A stretch of 64,000 nt of DNA from Otatea glauca (lineage: Eukaryota > Streptophyta > Magnoliopsida > Poales > Poaceae). The stretch's first letter is position 1; each line of letters begins with the position of its first letter. Positions 22,465 to 34,545 of the stretch are shown here, in pieces. The notes under the pieces are model-generated. The model made no database searches and was not told the DNA's origin. It was given only the letters and a program-made list of their open reading frames with translations. The stretch lies in NCBI GenBank assembly GCA_036346275.1, contig CM070713.1, forward strand, positions 70,734,382 to 70,798,381. Direction: 5' to 3'. The position numbers and the translations under genes were made by a program.

Positions 22465-25098
22465 ATGTCGTGGCCGGAGTGCTCTGCCCAGGCCAGCCAC
22501 GCGCTCGGCTTGGTGAAGAAAGGCTTCCTCCTTGCGCAGGATCTTTCCCACTGGAGGGTGTCGACGGGGGCCGCCGCCCCTTCACCGGGGGACGACGAGA
22601 TCGTAGTGCCTGCCTTGTTCTTCGAGCGCGGCTTCGGCCTGCCGCTGCACCCGTTCGTTCGAGGGCTGCTCTTCCACTACAAGGCAGAGGTACACCATCT
22701 CAACCCCAACGGGGTCCTCCACATCGCCATCTTCATCACGCTTTGTGAGGCCTTCTTGGGATCGAGCCGCACTGGGCACTGTGGAGGTACTTCTTCCAAG
22801 CAAGGCTCTGGAAGGTCAAGCCAGCGGATGCTACGGCGCCCCTCGGTGGCCTGGCCCTCCAGCTTCGGGCCGGCCGGAGCTCGAAGTACCTCGACGTCAA
22901 GCTACCGTCATCCAACAAGGGATGGCGTTCTGAGTGGTTTTACGTTCGGAATGTCGGAGACAGCGTCCCGCCGTTCACCGGCCAGCTTCCTGTGGCGGGG
23001 GAAGAATGGACCTGGGGTGCTGATAAGAAGGAGAAGAAGAAGGTGGCCCTGATCGTGGAGCAGGTCAGGGCTCTAAGGGAGCAGAGGCTCACCGGGGACG
23101 CCGTCGTGCGTGCCTTCATGGGGATGCGCGTGCAACCCCTCATGCACAGGCCGCGCCCCCTGTTCCGGTATGAGGGGGCGTCTGATAAGATGAGGATGGT
23201 GGAGCCCGAGCTCGCCGCGACCAAGGTCGAAGCCCGGGTGGCCGCCGTAACGGGCGGAAGCGCTACTGAGACTGCGGGCGGCTACCCGGAGCCATTCTCG
23301 ACGGCCCACCCCCCAAATCTGGTAGGTCGGGCGTTCTTCTCCTCGCCTCTTTCTTCCCTTTGCCTTTGGCGCCCAGTCTGATCGGTGTTTTCGCATCCTC
23401 TAGGGGCTCTCGGGAATGGTCTCCCGGGTGTTGCTCCCGGGGGAGAAGGCGTCGAAGGTGCGGCCGTCATGAGGTCAAGATAGCTTGACTCCTCCGCAAG
23501 AAGCGGAAGGAGGAGGAGAGAAAGAAGAAGAAGAAGGAGCGTCTTGGCGAGGCAGCGCGTGGTGAGGCGTGTCCGAGACTATCGCCGCGGGGCGTCCTCC
23601 ACCGACAGCAGCGGGGAGAGCCCCGGTTACCCATACCGTGGGTTCTTTTCTGACTCGTCGACCGGAGGTGGCCCGATTGGAGGCCCGACGGAGGGCGATT
23701 GCGTAGGCACCACGGCCGGGGGGCCCCAGGCGGAGGGCGGCCGTGCGGTCGACGTCGTCGTCGTGCCCCCAGGGGAGGCGCCCCTCGTGGAGGCGGTTTC
23801 GGGGAGCGGCCGGCGGATCGCCTTGGAGGGGACCGCGAAGAGGCGCGCTGCCGCGCACCACTCGGCTCGATAAGTACTCCTTTTCCTCGTTTGAACATTG
23901 TTGTCGCAAAGTTGCCCGAACAGCTTCTAAGTGCTTGCGGTGTGCGGCGCTATACTGGTGTGACCGTGGCGCACGCGCGCGCGCTCGTGGTGGCTCGCTC
24001 GCGGCGGCGCCGTTCCCGCCGGAAGAGTCGACGGCAGTGGCCGCAGCGATCGATCGAGGCGTCAATCGAGTTAGCGGTGGTCGTGGCGCAGCGGCCGGCC
24101 GGGCGCGCCGAGGCGCGCTTCGCTATCGGAGGGACGGGCCTCATCCAGAGGCCGAGGTCGTGAGGAGCTCCCGCCGCCTCCGCCGGGGACGCCGCCGGGT
24201 GGCGCGATCGTCGTTACGGAGGGGGAGTCGACGACGACGCTACTCGCGAGCTTGCTGACGGAGATGGTGCCGGTGCTGGAGGCGTCCGACCCTGTGCCTC
24301 AAGGGGAGGAATCGGTGCTGGAGGACGAGGGTGGCGGAACTCGAGTTCCTCCGGGCGGAGGCTGTCAGTGCCAAGGATGCCGCCGTCACCGCAGAGGAGG
24401 CCGCGCAAGCGCAGGCGTCCCGTCTGCGAAACGAGCGGGACCAGGCCCGGAAAGACGCCGACCGAGTGCGTTCTGAGCGGGAGACCGCTCGGAAGGAGCT
24501 GGCTTCCTTGAGGACCTCATACGAGGGGGTCAGAGAAGAAGCCAGCAACTTGGCGAGTTCTGTAACCGGTAAGTGTCTCAACTCCTTGGTTAATTCTGCC
24601 AGCGCGACTCATAAGGCGTGCTCATCTGGAGATGTTGTGATCCGCAGAGCTGCAGAAGAATTTGAACGTCGCTATAGAGGCGCAGAAGACGCCCTAAAGG
24701 CTCGTGACGAGGCGGTCACGGCACGGGACGTGGCGCAGGCGGCGTTGAAGGTAGCCGAAGGTGGTCGGGCCGAGCTGGCCGCGGAACTGGAGGCCCTTCG
24801 CAAGGCCGGCCAGCATGTCTGCGACCGGGTCCTTGGAACCGTGGCGGGCCCCCCGCTCGCCCCATGTTGGCCCGTCTTGGGGGCGTTGAGAGGGCGCCGA
24901 CCGTTAGCGCCGTGCTTGAGCTTCTCGGCCGTCAATACCGTCTCTCACTATGACGGTATAGACCTTGCGGTGGTGAGCAGCGGCATCGCTGGGAACCGGA
25001 CCGACGACGAGATCGAAAGGTTCGAGCTCCAAGTTGAGCCGCATGCTCGGGAGATCGCCAGCCATATCCCGCCGCAGAGTGCCCTCGAAGAAGAATAA
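22465..25098 (+). pseudogene. Antisense gene (aORF) of the Tat element, 'putative gypsy-type transposon' family
   Basis: The gene is transcribed opposite to gag-pol. The first part (from 22465) carries the conserved core FFERGFGLPLHPFVRGLL and HHLNPNGVLHIAIFITLCEAFLG, matching the plant domain called Transposase_28/putative gypsy type transposon. After CEAFLG one G is missing at about 22757 and the frame shifts; the expected continuation (EPHWALWRYFF, then WTWGADKKEKKK) follows in the next frame. Short introns are likely at 23322-23403 and 24569-24647, both GT..AG. The C-terminal part (24331-25098) is an Ala/Glu/Arg-rich coiled coil (heptads from FLRAEAVSAKDAAV onward). Function is unknown. 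It is probably defective as read, unless the missing G is a sequencing error. Confidence 0.65.
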
Positions 25099-25328
25099 GT
25101 AGAAGTTAGATTCGTACTTCTTTATTGTAAAGACTATTGTTCGTTAATAATCTTAAATTTAGCAAGTTCCCGTATGCCTCCTGCCCTCTTTTATGTCATG
25201 GTGAGTGCTCGACCGGCCATAGCCGTAAGGACCACCGGGGTCACTTAGGCGTGGGTCAGGTCACTTCGGGAGGGGCAGAGAGGATAGGAACTTTTGGCCA
25301 CGCAGCAGTCACACGCACTTGTGAGGGA

Positions 25329-25700
25329 TAGGAGTGCTCCCGACCGGCCAAAGATACTCGGGTACTTCCTTCTTCCGCTAAGTGCTACTTGCGACCATAG
25401 CCGCTGGGGCGTAGGCCGTAGCACTCGGGTCGAGAGGGTTACCGCTCGGGATGGACCTCGTGACTAGTCGGGTCACCGACCCGCATGAGCGCGTGAGTTA
25501 GCCGAGTTTGCGTGGGAGAGGAGTGCTCCCGACCAGCCAAAGGTTACTCCGTTCGGGTACTTCCTTCTTCCACGAAGTGCTACTTAGCAACCGTAGCCGC
25601 CGGGGCGTAGGCCGTAGCACTTGGGTCGAGAGGGTTACCGCTCGGAAGGACCTCGTGACTGGTCGGGTCACTGACCTGCATAGGCGCCGACCAGAAGCAG
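25329..25700. repeat. Tandem duplication about 190 bp x 2 in the Tat element
   Basis: Two copies, about 25329-25518 and 25519-25700, share 'ggagtgctcccgacc(g/a)gcca', 'gggtacttccttcttcc' and 'gggtcgagagggttaccgct'. The block lies between the antisense gene and the end of integrase. Confidence 0.7.
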
Positions 25701-25823
25701 CCTGGATGGGGGTGCCCATGGGCAGCCCCCGAGCGTCGCGCTGCGACCAGGTGCTCAGGAGGAGAAGTAAAGACGACGCAAGGAATAAGAAAAGGACTTA
25801 GGGATAAAAACACCTTAGCTTTT

Positions 25824-26729
25824 CTATGTTCCAAGCGTTGGGGAGGACGCGGCCATCCGTGTCCCTGAGTCGAAGGTGCGGTAGAAGAACCCTCGCAGCG
25901 GTGAAGGGCCTTCCTGAGCGGCGAGCTTGTGCTTGTCTTTCTTTGGTCCGGACCGACGCAGACCAGTCGCCGGTATTGAAGGATCGCCCTCGAACTGGCG
26001 ACTGTGGTAACGCCGCAGAGCTTGTTGATACTTGGCCGATCGTAGAATGGCTACATCGCGCACCTCGTCAAGCTGGTCGATGGCGTCTTGTTGCGAGGCG
26101 AGCCCCCGAGCCTCGTCGAAGGCTTGTAGTCTTGGGGCGCCGTATTCCAGGTCGGTTGGCAGGACAGCTTCAGCACCAAACACCATGAAGAACGGTGTAA
26201 ACCCGGTTGCCCGAGTCGGTGTGGTCCGCAAGCTCCAGAGGACAGAGGGCAACTCGGCCGTCCATCGCCCCGCGAAATGCTTCAGGCGACTGAAGATCCG
26301 TGGCTTAAGTCCTTGGAGGATCATGCCGTTTGCGCGTTCGACCTGACCGTTAGTCCGCAGATGGGCCACGGCTGCCCAATCGACGCGGATGTTGAAGTCG
26401 TCGCAGAACTCGAGGAACTCCTTCCCCGTGAACTGCGTCCCATTGTCGGTGATGATAGAGTTCGGGACTCCAAACCGAAAGATAATGTCGCGGAAGAAGG
26501 TGGCCGCTTGTACCGACGTGACGCTCACGACTGGCTTGGCCTCTATCCACTTGGTGAACTTGTCCACCGCGACGAAGAGATGAGTAAAGCCCCGGCGCTT
26601 TCTTGAAGGGCCCGACCGGATCGAGTCCCCACACCGCAAGCGGCCATGTGATGGGGATCGCTCGCAAGGCTCGAGTGGCGGATCGTCTGCCACGGGCGAA
26701 GAATTGGCATCCTTCGCGGTGCGTACCAT
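25824..26729 (-). pseudogene. Tat element integrase
   Basis: The frame covers most of the catalytic core: FTHLFVAVDKFTKWIEAKP carries the first Asp, SIITDNGTQFTGKEF the second Asp, and RTNGQVERANGMI the Glu of the DDE triad. The N-terminal zinc-finger part lies in another frame further upstream (about 26868-26740), so the protein is broken. It would insert the cDNA into the genome. The C-terminal tail runs to 25824. Confidence 0.75.
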
Positions 26730-26783
26730 CCGCTTCGGCGTCGGACACGGCGGTCGGCCAAGAGAAACCTTGGAAGGCCTTTC

Positions 26784-27698
26784 CTACGAGGATCGGGTGC
26801 GGCATGGTGACCGCGGACTCGCCATGGATATCGAAAGAAATGTTTCCCTTAGTCGACGAGTAACGCACCTCTGGAGGATCCCGGAGGGACTCCTTTTGTA
26901 GAGGTCTGGCCCAACCAGGACGAAGGATTTCGCCCGACGAGCGAGGCGCCGGGCCTCGGTCGGGTCGGCGGGAAGCGACCCGTCCGTCAGACGGTCGATG
27001 AAAGGTTTCCTCCAGTCGGATTCAGCTGTTAGCACGCCGCGGCCCGACCCGGCCAGGTCTACGCCTGACCGCACGGCGGTTGGGGTGACTGTGCTCGGCA
27101 GGTCGGGAGACCGCTCGGCCACCGAATCCAACTGGACGGAAGGCTGCAGAAGGTCGCAGATGAAGATCCCAGGTGGGACTGGCCCTCTGCTAGAGGCAAG
27201 ATTAGCTAGGTGATCGGCCTCACCGTTGTAGCGTCTGTAGCTATGGTGGAGCTCGAAACCCTTGAACCGCTCTTCGAGCCTGCGCACTTCTCGACAGTAT
27301 GCGGCCATGCGGGCATCTCGGGGCTCCGCAGCCTTCATGACCTGGTCGACGACAAGCTTGGAGTCCCCGTGGACGTAGAGTCGGCGAGCGCCGAGGTCGG
27401 CAGCGATCCGGAGACCGTTGACGAGAGCCTCGTACTCGGCGATGTTGTTGGTCGCGTCGAAGAGCAACCTGATGGCATATTGAAGCATGTTCCCAAGCGG
27501 GGAAATGATGACGACTCCCGCGCCCGCGCCGTTCTTGGTGTAGGACCCATCGAAGTACATCGTCCCAAGATTCGTGGTCTTGGCCTTTAGTGGCGCCGTG
27601 GCTTGGTCCACTCGGCGACAAAGTTGGCCAGGGCCTGTGACTTGATCGCCGTTTGAGGGACGTATGTTATGCCGTGACCGCTGAGCTCGAGCGCCCAT
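26784..27698 (-). pseudogene. Tat element second RNase H (archaeal-type)
   Basis: This frame holds the extra RNase H typical of Tat elements: MYFDGSYTKNGAGAGVVI (first Asp), NNIAEYEALVNGL (Glu), LYVHGDSKLVV (Asp), and the closing YNGEADHLANLAS. The overlap with the preceding frame (27698/27587) marks a frameshift in the polyprotein. Confidence 0.75.
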
Positions 27699-28900
27699 TT
27701 GGCTATCCTTCCTGAGGCGTCGCGGTTGTGGACGATCTCGCCGAGCGGCGATGTGGTCACCACAGTGATGGCGTGCTGGTCGAAGTAATGGACGAGCTTT
27801 CTTTTGGCGATGAGCACTGCGTAAAGCAGTTTCTGCACCTGCGGGTACCGAGCCTTGGACTCTGAAAGTACTTCGCTGATGAAGTAGACTGGCCGTTGTA
27901 CCTTGAGTTCACGGCCCTCTTCCGCTCGTTCCACCACAAGGGCCGCACTGACGACTTGGGCAGTGGCTGCGATGTAGAGGAGCAGCGGTTCACCTGGTGC
28001 CGGGGCAACCAGGACCGGAGGTGAGGACAAGAAGGCCTTCAAGCGGGTGAGGGCCTCCTGAGCCTCCTGGGTCCAGCTGAAGCGGTCGGATTTCTTAAGT
28101 AGCCTGTAGAGCGGCATTCCGCGCTCGCCAAGGCGAGACACGAAACGGCTTAGGGCTACAAGGCATCCAGTTAGCCTTTGGATCCCTTTGAGGTTGCCAA
28201 CCGGGTCCATCCTTGCGATCGCCGAGATCTTCTCCTGATTGGCCTCAATGCCCCGCTCGGAGACAATGAAACCGAGGAGCTTCGCCTTGGGGACCCCGAA
28301 GACGCACTTGTCGGGGTTGAGCTTTATACGGAACCGTCGAAGATCCGCGAAAGTCTCCCCTAGGTCGGTGATGAGGTCGCCGGCCTTCCTGGTCTTCACG
28401 ACGATGTCGTCGACGTACGCCTCGATGTTGCGGCCGATCTGGTCGTTGAAACATGTTTGCATACATCGCTGGTATGTAGCGCCCGCGTTTTTCAGACCAA
28501 ACGGCATTGTTACGTAGCAGAATGAGTCAAACGGAGTGATGAAGGAGGTCGCGAGCTGGTCGGACTCCTTCAGCGCTATCTGGTGGTAGCCTGAGTAGGC
28601 ATCCAGAAAGGAAAGGGACTCGCACCCTGCAGTGGAGTCTATGACTTGGTCAATGCGGGGCAAGGGGAACGGGTCCTTGGAACATGCTTTGTTGAGACTT
28701 GTGTAGTCAATGCACATTCTCCATTGCCCACTCTTCTTTTTTACAAGTACAGGGTTGGCCAGCCACTCGGGATGGCGTACCTCTTTCATGAACCCTGCAG
28801 CCAAAAGCTTGGCGATCTCCTCCCCTATGATCCTGCGCTTTTCCTGGTCGAAGCGACGCAGGCGTTGGGCGACCGGCTTTGAGCCTGGTCGGATGCTCAA
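27587..28900 (-). pseudogene. Tat element reverse transcriptase and first RNase H
   Basis: The 437-codon frame contains LVKKKSGQWRMCIDYTSLNK, FLDAYSGYHQI, MPFGLKNAGATYQR and the catalytic EAYVDDIVVK (near 28398-28422). It is followed by the connection region and the start of the first RNase H (LLLYIAATAQVVSAALV). It is open over its full length but separated from gag/protease by a frameshift near 28900. Confidence 0.85.
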
Positions 28901-29215
28901 GGAGTGCTCGACGACCTCCCTGGGAATTCCCGGTATGTCGGAGGACTTCCATGCAACGACATCGTTGTTAGCGCAGAGGAAGTCGACGAGTGCGCTTTCC
29001 TATTTAGCGGGGAGCGCGGCTCCGACCTGCACGGTCTTGGTCTGATCCCGGGGATCGACCGTAACCTTCTTCGTGTCCTCGGCGGACTTGAAGGATCCCG
29101 CCCTCGACTTGCTAGACTCAGGGGCGGACTCGGAGGCTTCCCTCCGGAGGTTGACGAGCTCGGCGGACGCGATGACCGCCGACGCAAGCTCGCGAATCGC
29201 CGCTCGCGATTGTGT

Positions 29216-30457
29216 TTAGCCGAAGGATGAAGCCACGGTGATGACTCCGCGGCGGGCATCTTCGGGCCAGATAGGCGTGGCTGGGACCGCCATGAACTTG
29301 GCGTAGCACGGCCTCCCAGATAGCGTGGTAGGAACCGGGAAGTCCACGACCTCAAAAGTGAGGGTCTCGGTCGGAAATTTCCGGTCCTCCGAAGGTGACG
29401 GCGGTCGACCGCCGAGCGGGTGGGCTCGCCGCCGAGGATGACATCGTGGAAAGGTGCCTTGCTCGGTCGAGACTCGGCGAGGACCCCATGGCGTCGGCGT
29501 CTCAACATAGAGGATGTTGAGGCCGCTGCCGCCGTCCATGAGCACCTTGGTGAGGCGCTTCTTCCCCACGATGGGGTCGACTACGAGCGGGTACCTTCCT
29601 GGCTGTGGGACGTGGTCGGGGTGGTCGGTCTGATCGAAAGTAATCGAAGATTCTGACCACCGAAGGTATTGAGGGGCGGCCGGCGAGGCGGTGTGGACCT
29701 CGCGATAGGCGAGCTTGAGCCGACGCTTGTCGGCGTAGCAGGCCGGGCCACCAAAGGTCATGAGGCAGCCGTCGGGTTCGGGGAACTCGTCGTCCGTCTT
29801 TTTCTCCACGGCCCTTGGGGCCGGGGCTGGCTTCTTTCCTTTGCCCCGCGGCGTCGTGGGGGTGCCAGAGAGGAAACGCCTCAGGATCTCACAGTCCCGG
29901 TACTTGTGTTTGACGGAGAACCCGTGGTTTGGGCACGGGCTGTCCATCAACTTTTTGAAGTGGTCGGGCGCGACGGTCGGTCGCACCTGCTGCTTGGCAG
30001 GTCGGTCGACAGCTGCGACCACTTGGGCCTCGCGGACCTGCTTTCCATGCCGCTTCCGCTTGTCGGAGCGGTTGGAAGGGGACCAGGCTCGGGCGCCGGG
30101 CTCTTGCTTGGTTTTGCCATCCTCAAAGATGGCTCCCACAGCCTCCTCGTCGGAGGTGTAGTTGGTGGCGATGTCCAGAAGTTCCTTGGTGGTTCTGGGC
30201 TTGACGCAGCCCAGCTTGTGCACCAAGGCCTTACAGAAGGTGCCGTAGATGAATGCCCCCACGACATCGGCATCGGAGATGTCGGGGAGCTCATTGCATT
30301 GGCGGAGAACCACCGGATGTAGTCGGAGAGTTTCCCGCCGCTTGCGACCCTTCAGTCCCAGAGTTCCTGTGGCGCTTGTAAGTGCCACGAAGTTGCCGAC
30401 GAAGAGGGTCTTCAAGTCACCCGCCTCGATGGTTTCGCGGGCAAGTACTCGAGCCAA
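29216..30457 (-). pseudogene. Tat element Gag C-terminus and aspartic protease
   Basis: The first part is the end of the capsid (LKTLFVGNFVALTSATGTLGL, then LPDISDADVVGAFIYGT). After a basic linker comes a CPNHGFSVKHKYRDC cysteine/histidine motif. The protease active site LMDGGSGLNIL (29521-29550 region) has the catalytic D in DGGSG rather than the usual D(S/T)G. The frame breaks soon after YVE, and the rest of the protease continues in other frames. Confidence 0.7.
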
Positions 30458-31787
30458 GCTCGAGCCGAGTCCGCAAGGTAGATGGGGAGGTATTGGATGA
30501 TAAAGAGATCATCCGTTGCTCCCCCTGCCGGGCATGCGAGCCGATAGTCTTCGAGCCATACGCCGGGGTTTGTGGCCCCGGTGTATTTGGCAATGTTGGT
30601 CGGTGCCCTGAATCTGGCAGGGAAATCCGCACGACGAATCCTGGCGAAGGCCGTGGTCCGGACCATCGGGCTTGGGCCGATGGCGATGGCGTCCGCCGCT
30701 CGCAACACGCGAGTGGCGGCTTCATCCATCGCCTTTCTTCGCGCCTCGAGGGTGGAGCGGACGTCGTAGGCATCACCGAGGCGCTCGCGCACCGGGGTGC
30801 GCGAGGCCTGGGGTTGTTCGTGGTGCGCCGCCATCTTTGCCGGGCCAAACCGGCCCGGCGTGATGACGGGCCCGGCGGCCGAGGTGGCTTCCGAATGGTA
30901 GGGCCGGAGAATGCGCATGTCTTTGACGGCGAAGACGCTCCACCACCGGAGGTTACGTGCGTGGCTTTGGCCTCCGGGTCGTCTGGCTCGGGAAGGCCTC
31001 GGAGCAGCATCGCAGCCACGTTCTGACTCGCGTGGGGGAAGAACTGAGGGCCGTCAGACTCTTCCGCCAGCTTGTGGCGTGCCTGGCGTGTGCGCCCACG
31101 CGCGCCGCCAAGCATCTGCGGGGGCTCGGGCTCCTCCCGCTCCAGGTTGGCCTGGAGCTGGTCGAGCTCGGCCCTTCGCTCCTTAAGCTCTTCGCGCTGT
31201 CGTTGAAGCTCGGCGCGACGAGCTTGAGCACGTTCAGCGTGCTCGCGTTGGTATTCCTCCTCCTACGCCTTAGTGCGCCGGACAGGGACCCCTGTAGCCA
31301 CGGGGGTTACGATCAAGTCGACCGTGCCCGCCATGTTGCACTCGCGAGAGTGTCGTCCGCGGGTGGGGTGCTCCGTGTCGGAGCTGGAATCGTGGTTGGA
31401 AGAATCTTCCAAAGAACTCATGGATAGAGGCCGCATGTAGCCGCCATTGCCCAGAGTGTGAGCTCGCGGCGGTGACATGGTCACGTGCCCGAGCCCGCGG
31501 GAGCTATCGCCAGAAGTGGCGTGGTGCTCCTTGGGTTCCGGCTTCGGGGCATGTTGGGGTGCCCCAAGCCGGAGTTTGGCGAGGTCGTGGGAGACGGCGC
31601 TCAGGTTCCCGACGGGCGCCTGGTCTCCGGAGGCGGTCGGGATAAGCATGAGCCCTCCTGCCGAAGTGGCGGCGAAGTCGAGGGAGTCGAAGTGGATCCG
31701 GCTCCCCGACGTAGTCGTGCCGTCGTGGGTGAAAGATGCCATCAGGGAGGCCAACGGGAATCCGGAGATGTCGATGAAGACGCGCAA
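30412..31787 (-). pseudogene. Tat element Gag, N-terminal and capsid part
   Basis: The piece 31787-31263 begins just inside the 5' LTR. A charged coiled coil (EELKERRAELDQLQ) lies in a different frame near 31200-31100. The capsid-like part is 30918-30412 (FPARFRAPTNIAKYTGATNP, FIIQYLPIYLADSARAWLEYLP). At least two frame changes are needed to read through, so Gag is broken as given. Confidence 0.65.
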
Positions 31788-31810
31788 AGGCCCCTACCTA
31801 GCGTGCCAAC

Positions 31811-32673
31811 TGTCGGCGTTTCGAGCACCGGCAAGTAAATTTGTAAGTCTAAGGGGCCGCGCGTTCCCGCTCCCCGAATGGTTAGACTCGGAAGCCCAAG
31901 ATGTATACTGGTTCGGGCCGAAAGTCCCTACTCCAGTTCGTGTGGTGGTATGGTATTGCCTTTAGGGCGGATGGTTACACAGTGTTTACAAGAGCGAGCT
32001 AAGAGCCTTAGCGCAAGAATGCTCGTTTTTTCCCGTGTGTCTCTTCTCCCCTTACCCTTTTTATACAGTAGGAAGGGGCAGGTTACATCGAGAGTTGGGG
32101 AAGGGCGAGGTGACCTATGCTAAGAGCTTCGGTCCTTCGTTCTGTCGACTGGTCACCCTTCGTCTTGCCCACGCTAGGCCGGTAGCCTTGTTGGGCGGAG
32201 CGATTAGCTGCTTCGTTGGGAAATGGCGCACCTGCCTTTTGTGAGCCTGACGAGTGTTGACGTTGCTGTGTATAACGCTGGTCTTTGCCTCGGGAGGGCG
32301 TGCTTTTCGTGTCGTATGTGACCGGGTCGATGGGATGGAAGCTTGATTTGTGATCATTAAACCATCTTGGGAAGGGGCCACCGCTCGTGATAGTCACTTC
32401 GATTGACCTCGTCCGTGGGGCACGTGGCTGTGGGCCGGTGGAGGCTGCCTTGGTTTGATCGGAGTCGGGGGATCCGACCTGCTGCGGAGGTCGGGAGCCC
32501 TGCTTGGTCGGGGATGCTTATCCCGATTGGTCGGGAATGGACGTCCTGCGCGGCCCTACAGGTGCTTTTGGTCGGTAGCGGGCTTAGAGCGGCCTGCTAA
32601 GCTTGAGCTATGCTTGAGGCAGCCCGCTCGTCACCCTGGGCCGTTGGGGTACCCCTGGTATGGGTATTCGTCA
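31811..32673 (-). repeat. 5' LTR of the Tat element
   Basis: 863 bp, TG..CA, with TATA box TATAAAAAGG on the minus strand at 32065-32057. It is followed by target duplication GTAAG at 32674-32678. Confidence 0.9.
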
Positions 32674-32690
32674 GTAAGTCATGATTAATT

Positions 32691-34164
32691 TTTTGAAGGA
32701 CAGCTAGGCTGTGAATTATATTAGATAGGAGAAGAGATTACAGGGAAAAAGGCATAGGATTCTGCACCAGGGTGAAAATACAAGAGGGAGCACAACAAAA
32801 CAGGAGGAAGGGCGTTTGGTGGGTCAAGCGTGCCATTGCAGAAGATTTTTTAGTTGAACAGCTCCAACGATGATCCAGACCATCGCCTCGTCTTTGAGAG
32901 ACTGAAAGATATCCTCGTTGCCATTGTATTCGTTCCGAAACACTCTGTTGTTTCTCTTTCTCCACCATTGCGAAGTCTTGGCTGGAGACTTGTTTGGTGA
33001 AGGCACCAATCTTGGAAGGTTGCATCTGGCATCCAATGGCTTGGTTGGAGCGATGGTAACTTTACCCATGTGGCCACGGCCTCCCATAAGCGCCGAACTT
33101 GTGGGCAGTCTATGAATAGGTGATATGCAGTTTCAAGATTCCGGTAGCACATCGGGCAAAAATACTGATTTGGCCACCCCTGCGTTGAAGCATTGCATTG
33201 TCCATAGTCGGTCATGGTTTGTGAGCCATAGGAACACTTTGCATCGCAGAGGAGCCCACGCCGACTAGACTGTGGCATGGAATGATACGAAGGTACTTGT
33301 TGCGAACTGCATGCGGTATGCCGATGAGGTTGTGTAGATGCCGGAAGCTGTTTGATTCCAAGTTATAGAGTCTGAAACTTGAGGGTGTAATTGCACAGAC
33401 TGAATTTTGACCCATAATTTGATGTATTGAAGTAACAGTTCAGGTGTCAGGCTTTGTCGGATGTCTCTAATCCAGTTGTTGTTAGATAGGGCATCTACCA
33501 CAGAGCGCGACTTGCGCCTGGAGTGTCTGAAGAGGTCTAGCGCATGCTGTGAAGGCGCCATTCCTTGGAGCCATCTGTCCGTCCAGAAGGTTGTTGTTCG
33601 GCCGTCTCCAATGGTTATGCTGGTGGCCGCAGAGAAAAGCTGGCGATCGATTCGGTCGCACGGCGTAGACATCCCAATCCATGGCCTATCCGCGGCTGTC
33701 CATCTGAGCCATAGCCAGCGGAGGCGGAGCGCCCCGGCGAATCTGTCTATGTCGAGCACTCCTAAGCCCCCATGTTGTGCAGGCGGCTGCTTGTTGTCCA
33801 ACAGACTTTTGCAGTTCCCTCGTGAATCGCCCCTTTGCCTGCCCATAAGAATTTTCTCCGCAGTTTATCTAGTGCTGAAAAGAAACTTTTTGGGGCTCAG
33901 ATTGCAGTGAGCAAGTAGACTGGGAGCGATGAGAGGACCGCTTTGACTAAGATGAGACGTCCCCCCATTGTGAGATGGTCTGCCTGCCAGCCCGCTAGAC
34001 GACGCGCCGCTTTATCCACAATGGGTTGCAGATCTGCACGTCGTAGCCGCCCAAGAGTGAGTGGTAAGCCTAGGTATTTGATAGGAAAATTTGAAATTCC
34101 TCCCTGAAAGGGCTGCAGGATGCTATGAAGGTTCAGATGGTTTCCTCTGATTGGCGCTATAGAT
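32691..34164 (-). mobile_element. 5'-truncated LINE (non-LTR retrotransposon)
   Basis: A 15 bp target duplication AAGTCATGATTAATT lies at 32676-32690 and 34165-34179, with a very short A tail (T run) next to the left copy. Only the 3' 1.47 kb is present. The frames 33846-33265 (MGRQRGDS..., with HGGLGVLDIDRFAGALRLRW and GDGRTTTFWTDRWLQG) and 33278-32850 (CPMCYRNLETAYHLFIDCPQV, the zinc-binding reverse transcriptase C-terminal domain, zf-RVT) overlap in different frames, so the coding part is broken. The endonuclease and RT core are missing. Confidence 0.88.
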
Positions 34165-34183
34165 AAGTCATGATTAATTACTA

Positions 34184-34436
34184 CTCTCTTTGTTACAAAT
34201 ATTTATCGTTTTAGACATCGATGTCTAAAACACAGTTTTAATTACTAATTTCTATTATAATATATATATAACTAAATAAAATTATAATATTATAAAATAC
34301 TTTTCAAGACAAAATCTACAATAATTTTCATGTATTCAATTTAAATATTTATAAAGTACTAACCGTTAAATTTTGAGAGTTTGACTGCACTTATATCTAA
34401 AATAATAACTATTTATGACTAGAGGCCTAGAGAGAG
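34184..34436. mobile_element. Stowaway-like MITE, last array unit
   Basis: The element runs from CTCTCTTTGTTACAAATATT to CTAGAGAGAG between TA dinucleotides. It is collinear with the MITEs at 14.4-17.1 kb, showing that the array continued to here before the Tat and LINE insertions. Confidence 0.7.
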
Positions 34437-34545
34437 TACTCCCGTCCCAAATATTCATTCCACTAAACTTCTCTGTCAATTGTTATGCCGCTAGAGAGAT
34501 GGATATACAACTGATAGGAGCAAAATATATCATGAAGTAGTTCCG
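34437..34545. repeat. End of the MIR444-upstream array
   Basis: 'aaatattcattccactaaac' and 'agagatggatatacaactga' match the segment after the MITE in unit 1 (about 14738-14810). The similarity stops near 34545, where unrelated sequence begins. Confidence 0.65.

Larger units (their letters stand above)
17584..32673 (-). mobile_element. Tat-lineage Ty3/gypsy LTR retrotransposon, 15.1 kb, minus orientation
   Basis: LTRs TG..CA lie at 17584-18497 and 31811-32673, with 5 bp target duplication GTAAG (17579-17583 and 32674-32678). Gag, protease, reverse transcriptase, two RNase H domains and integrase lie on the minus strand in that order from 31.8 to 25.8 kb. The Tat features are the second (archaeal-type) RNase H after the first, the long region between integrase and 3' LTR, and a separate gene there on the opposite strand. 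The primer-binding region is at 31810-31791 (minus strand TTGGCACGCTAGGTAGGG; tRNA not assigned). The polypurine tract GGGGGTTCGGGGGC abuts the 3' LTR at about 18499-18515. All long reading frames are interrupted. Confidence 0.9.
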
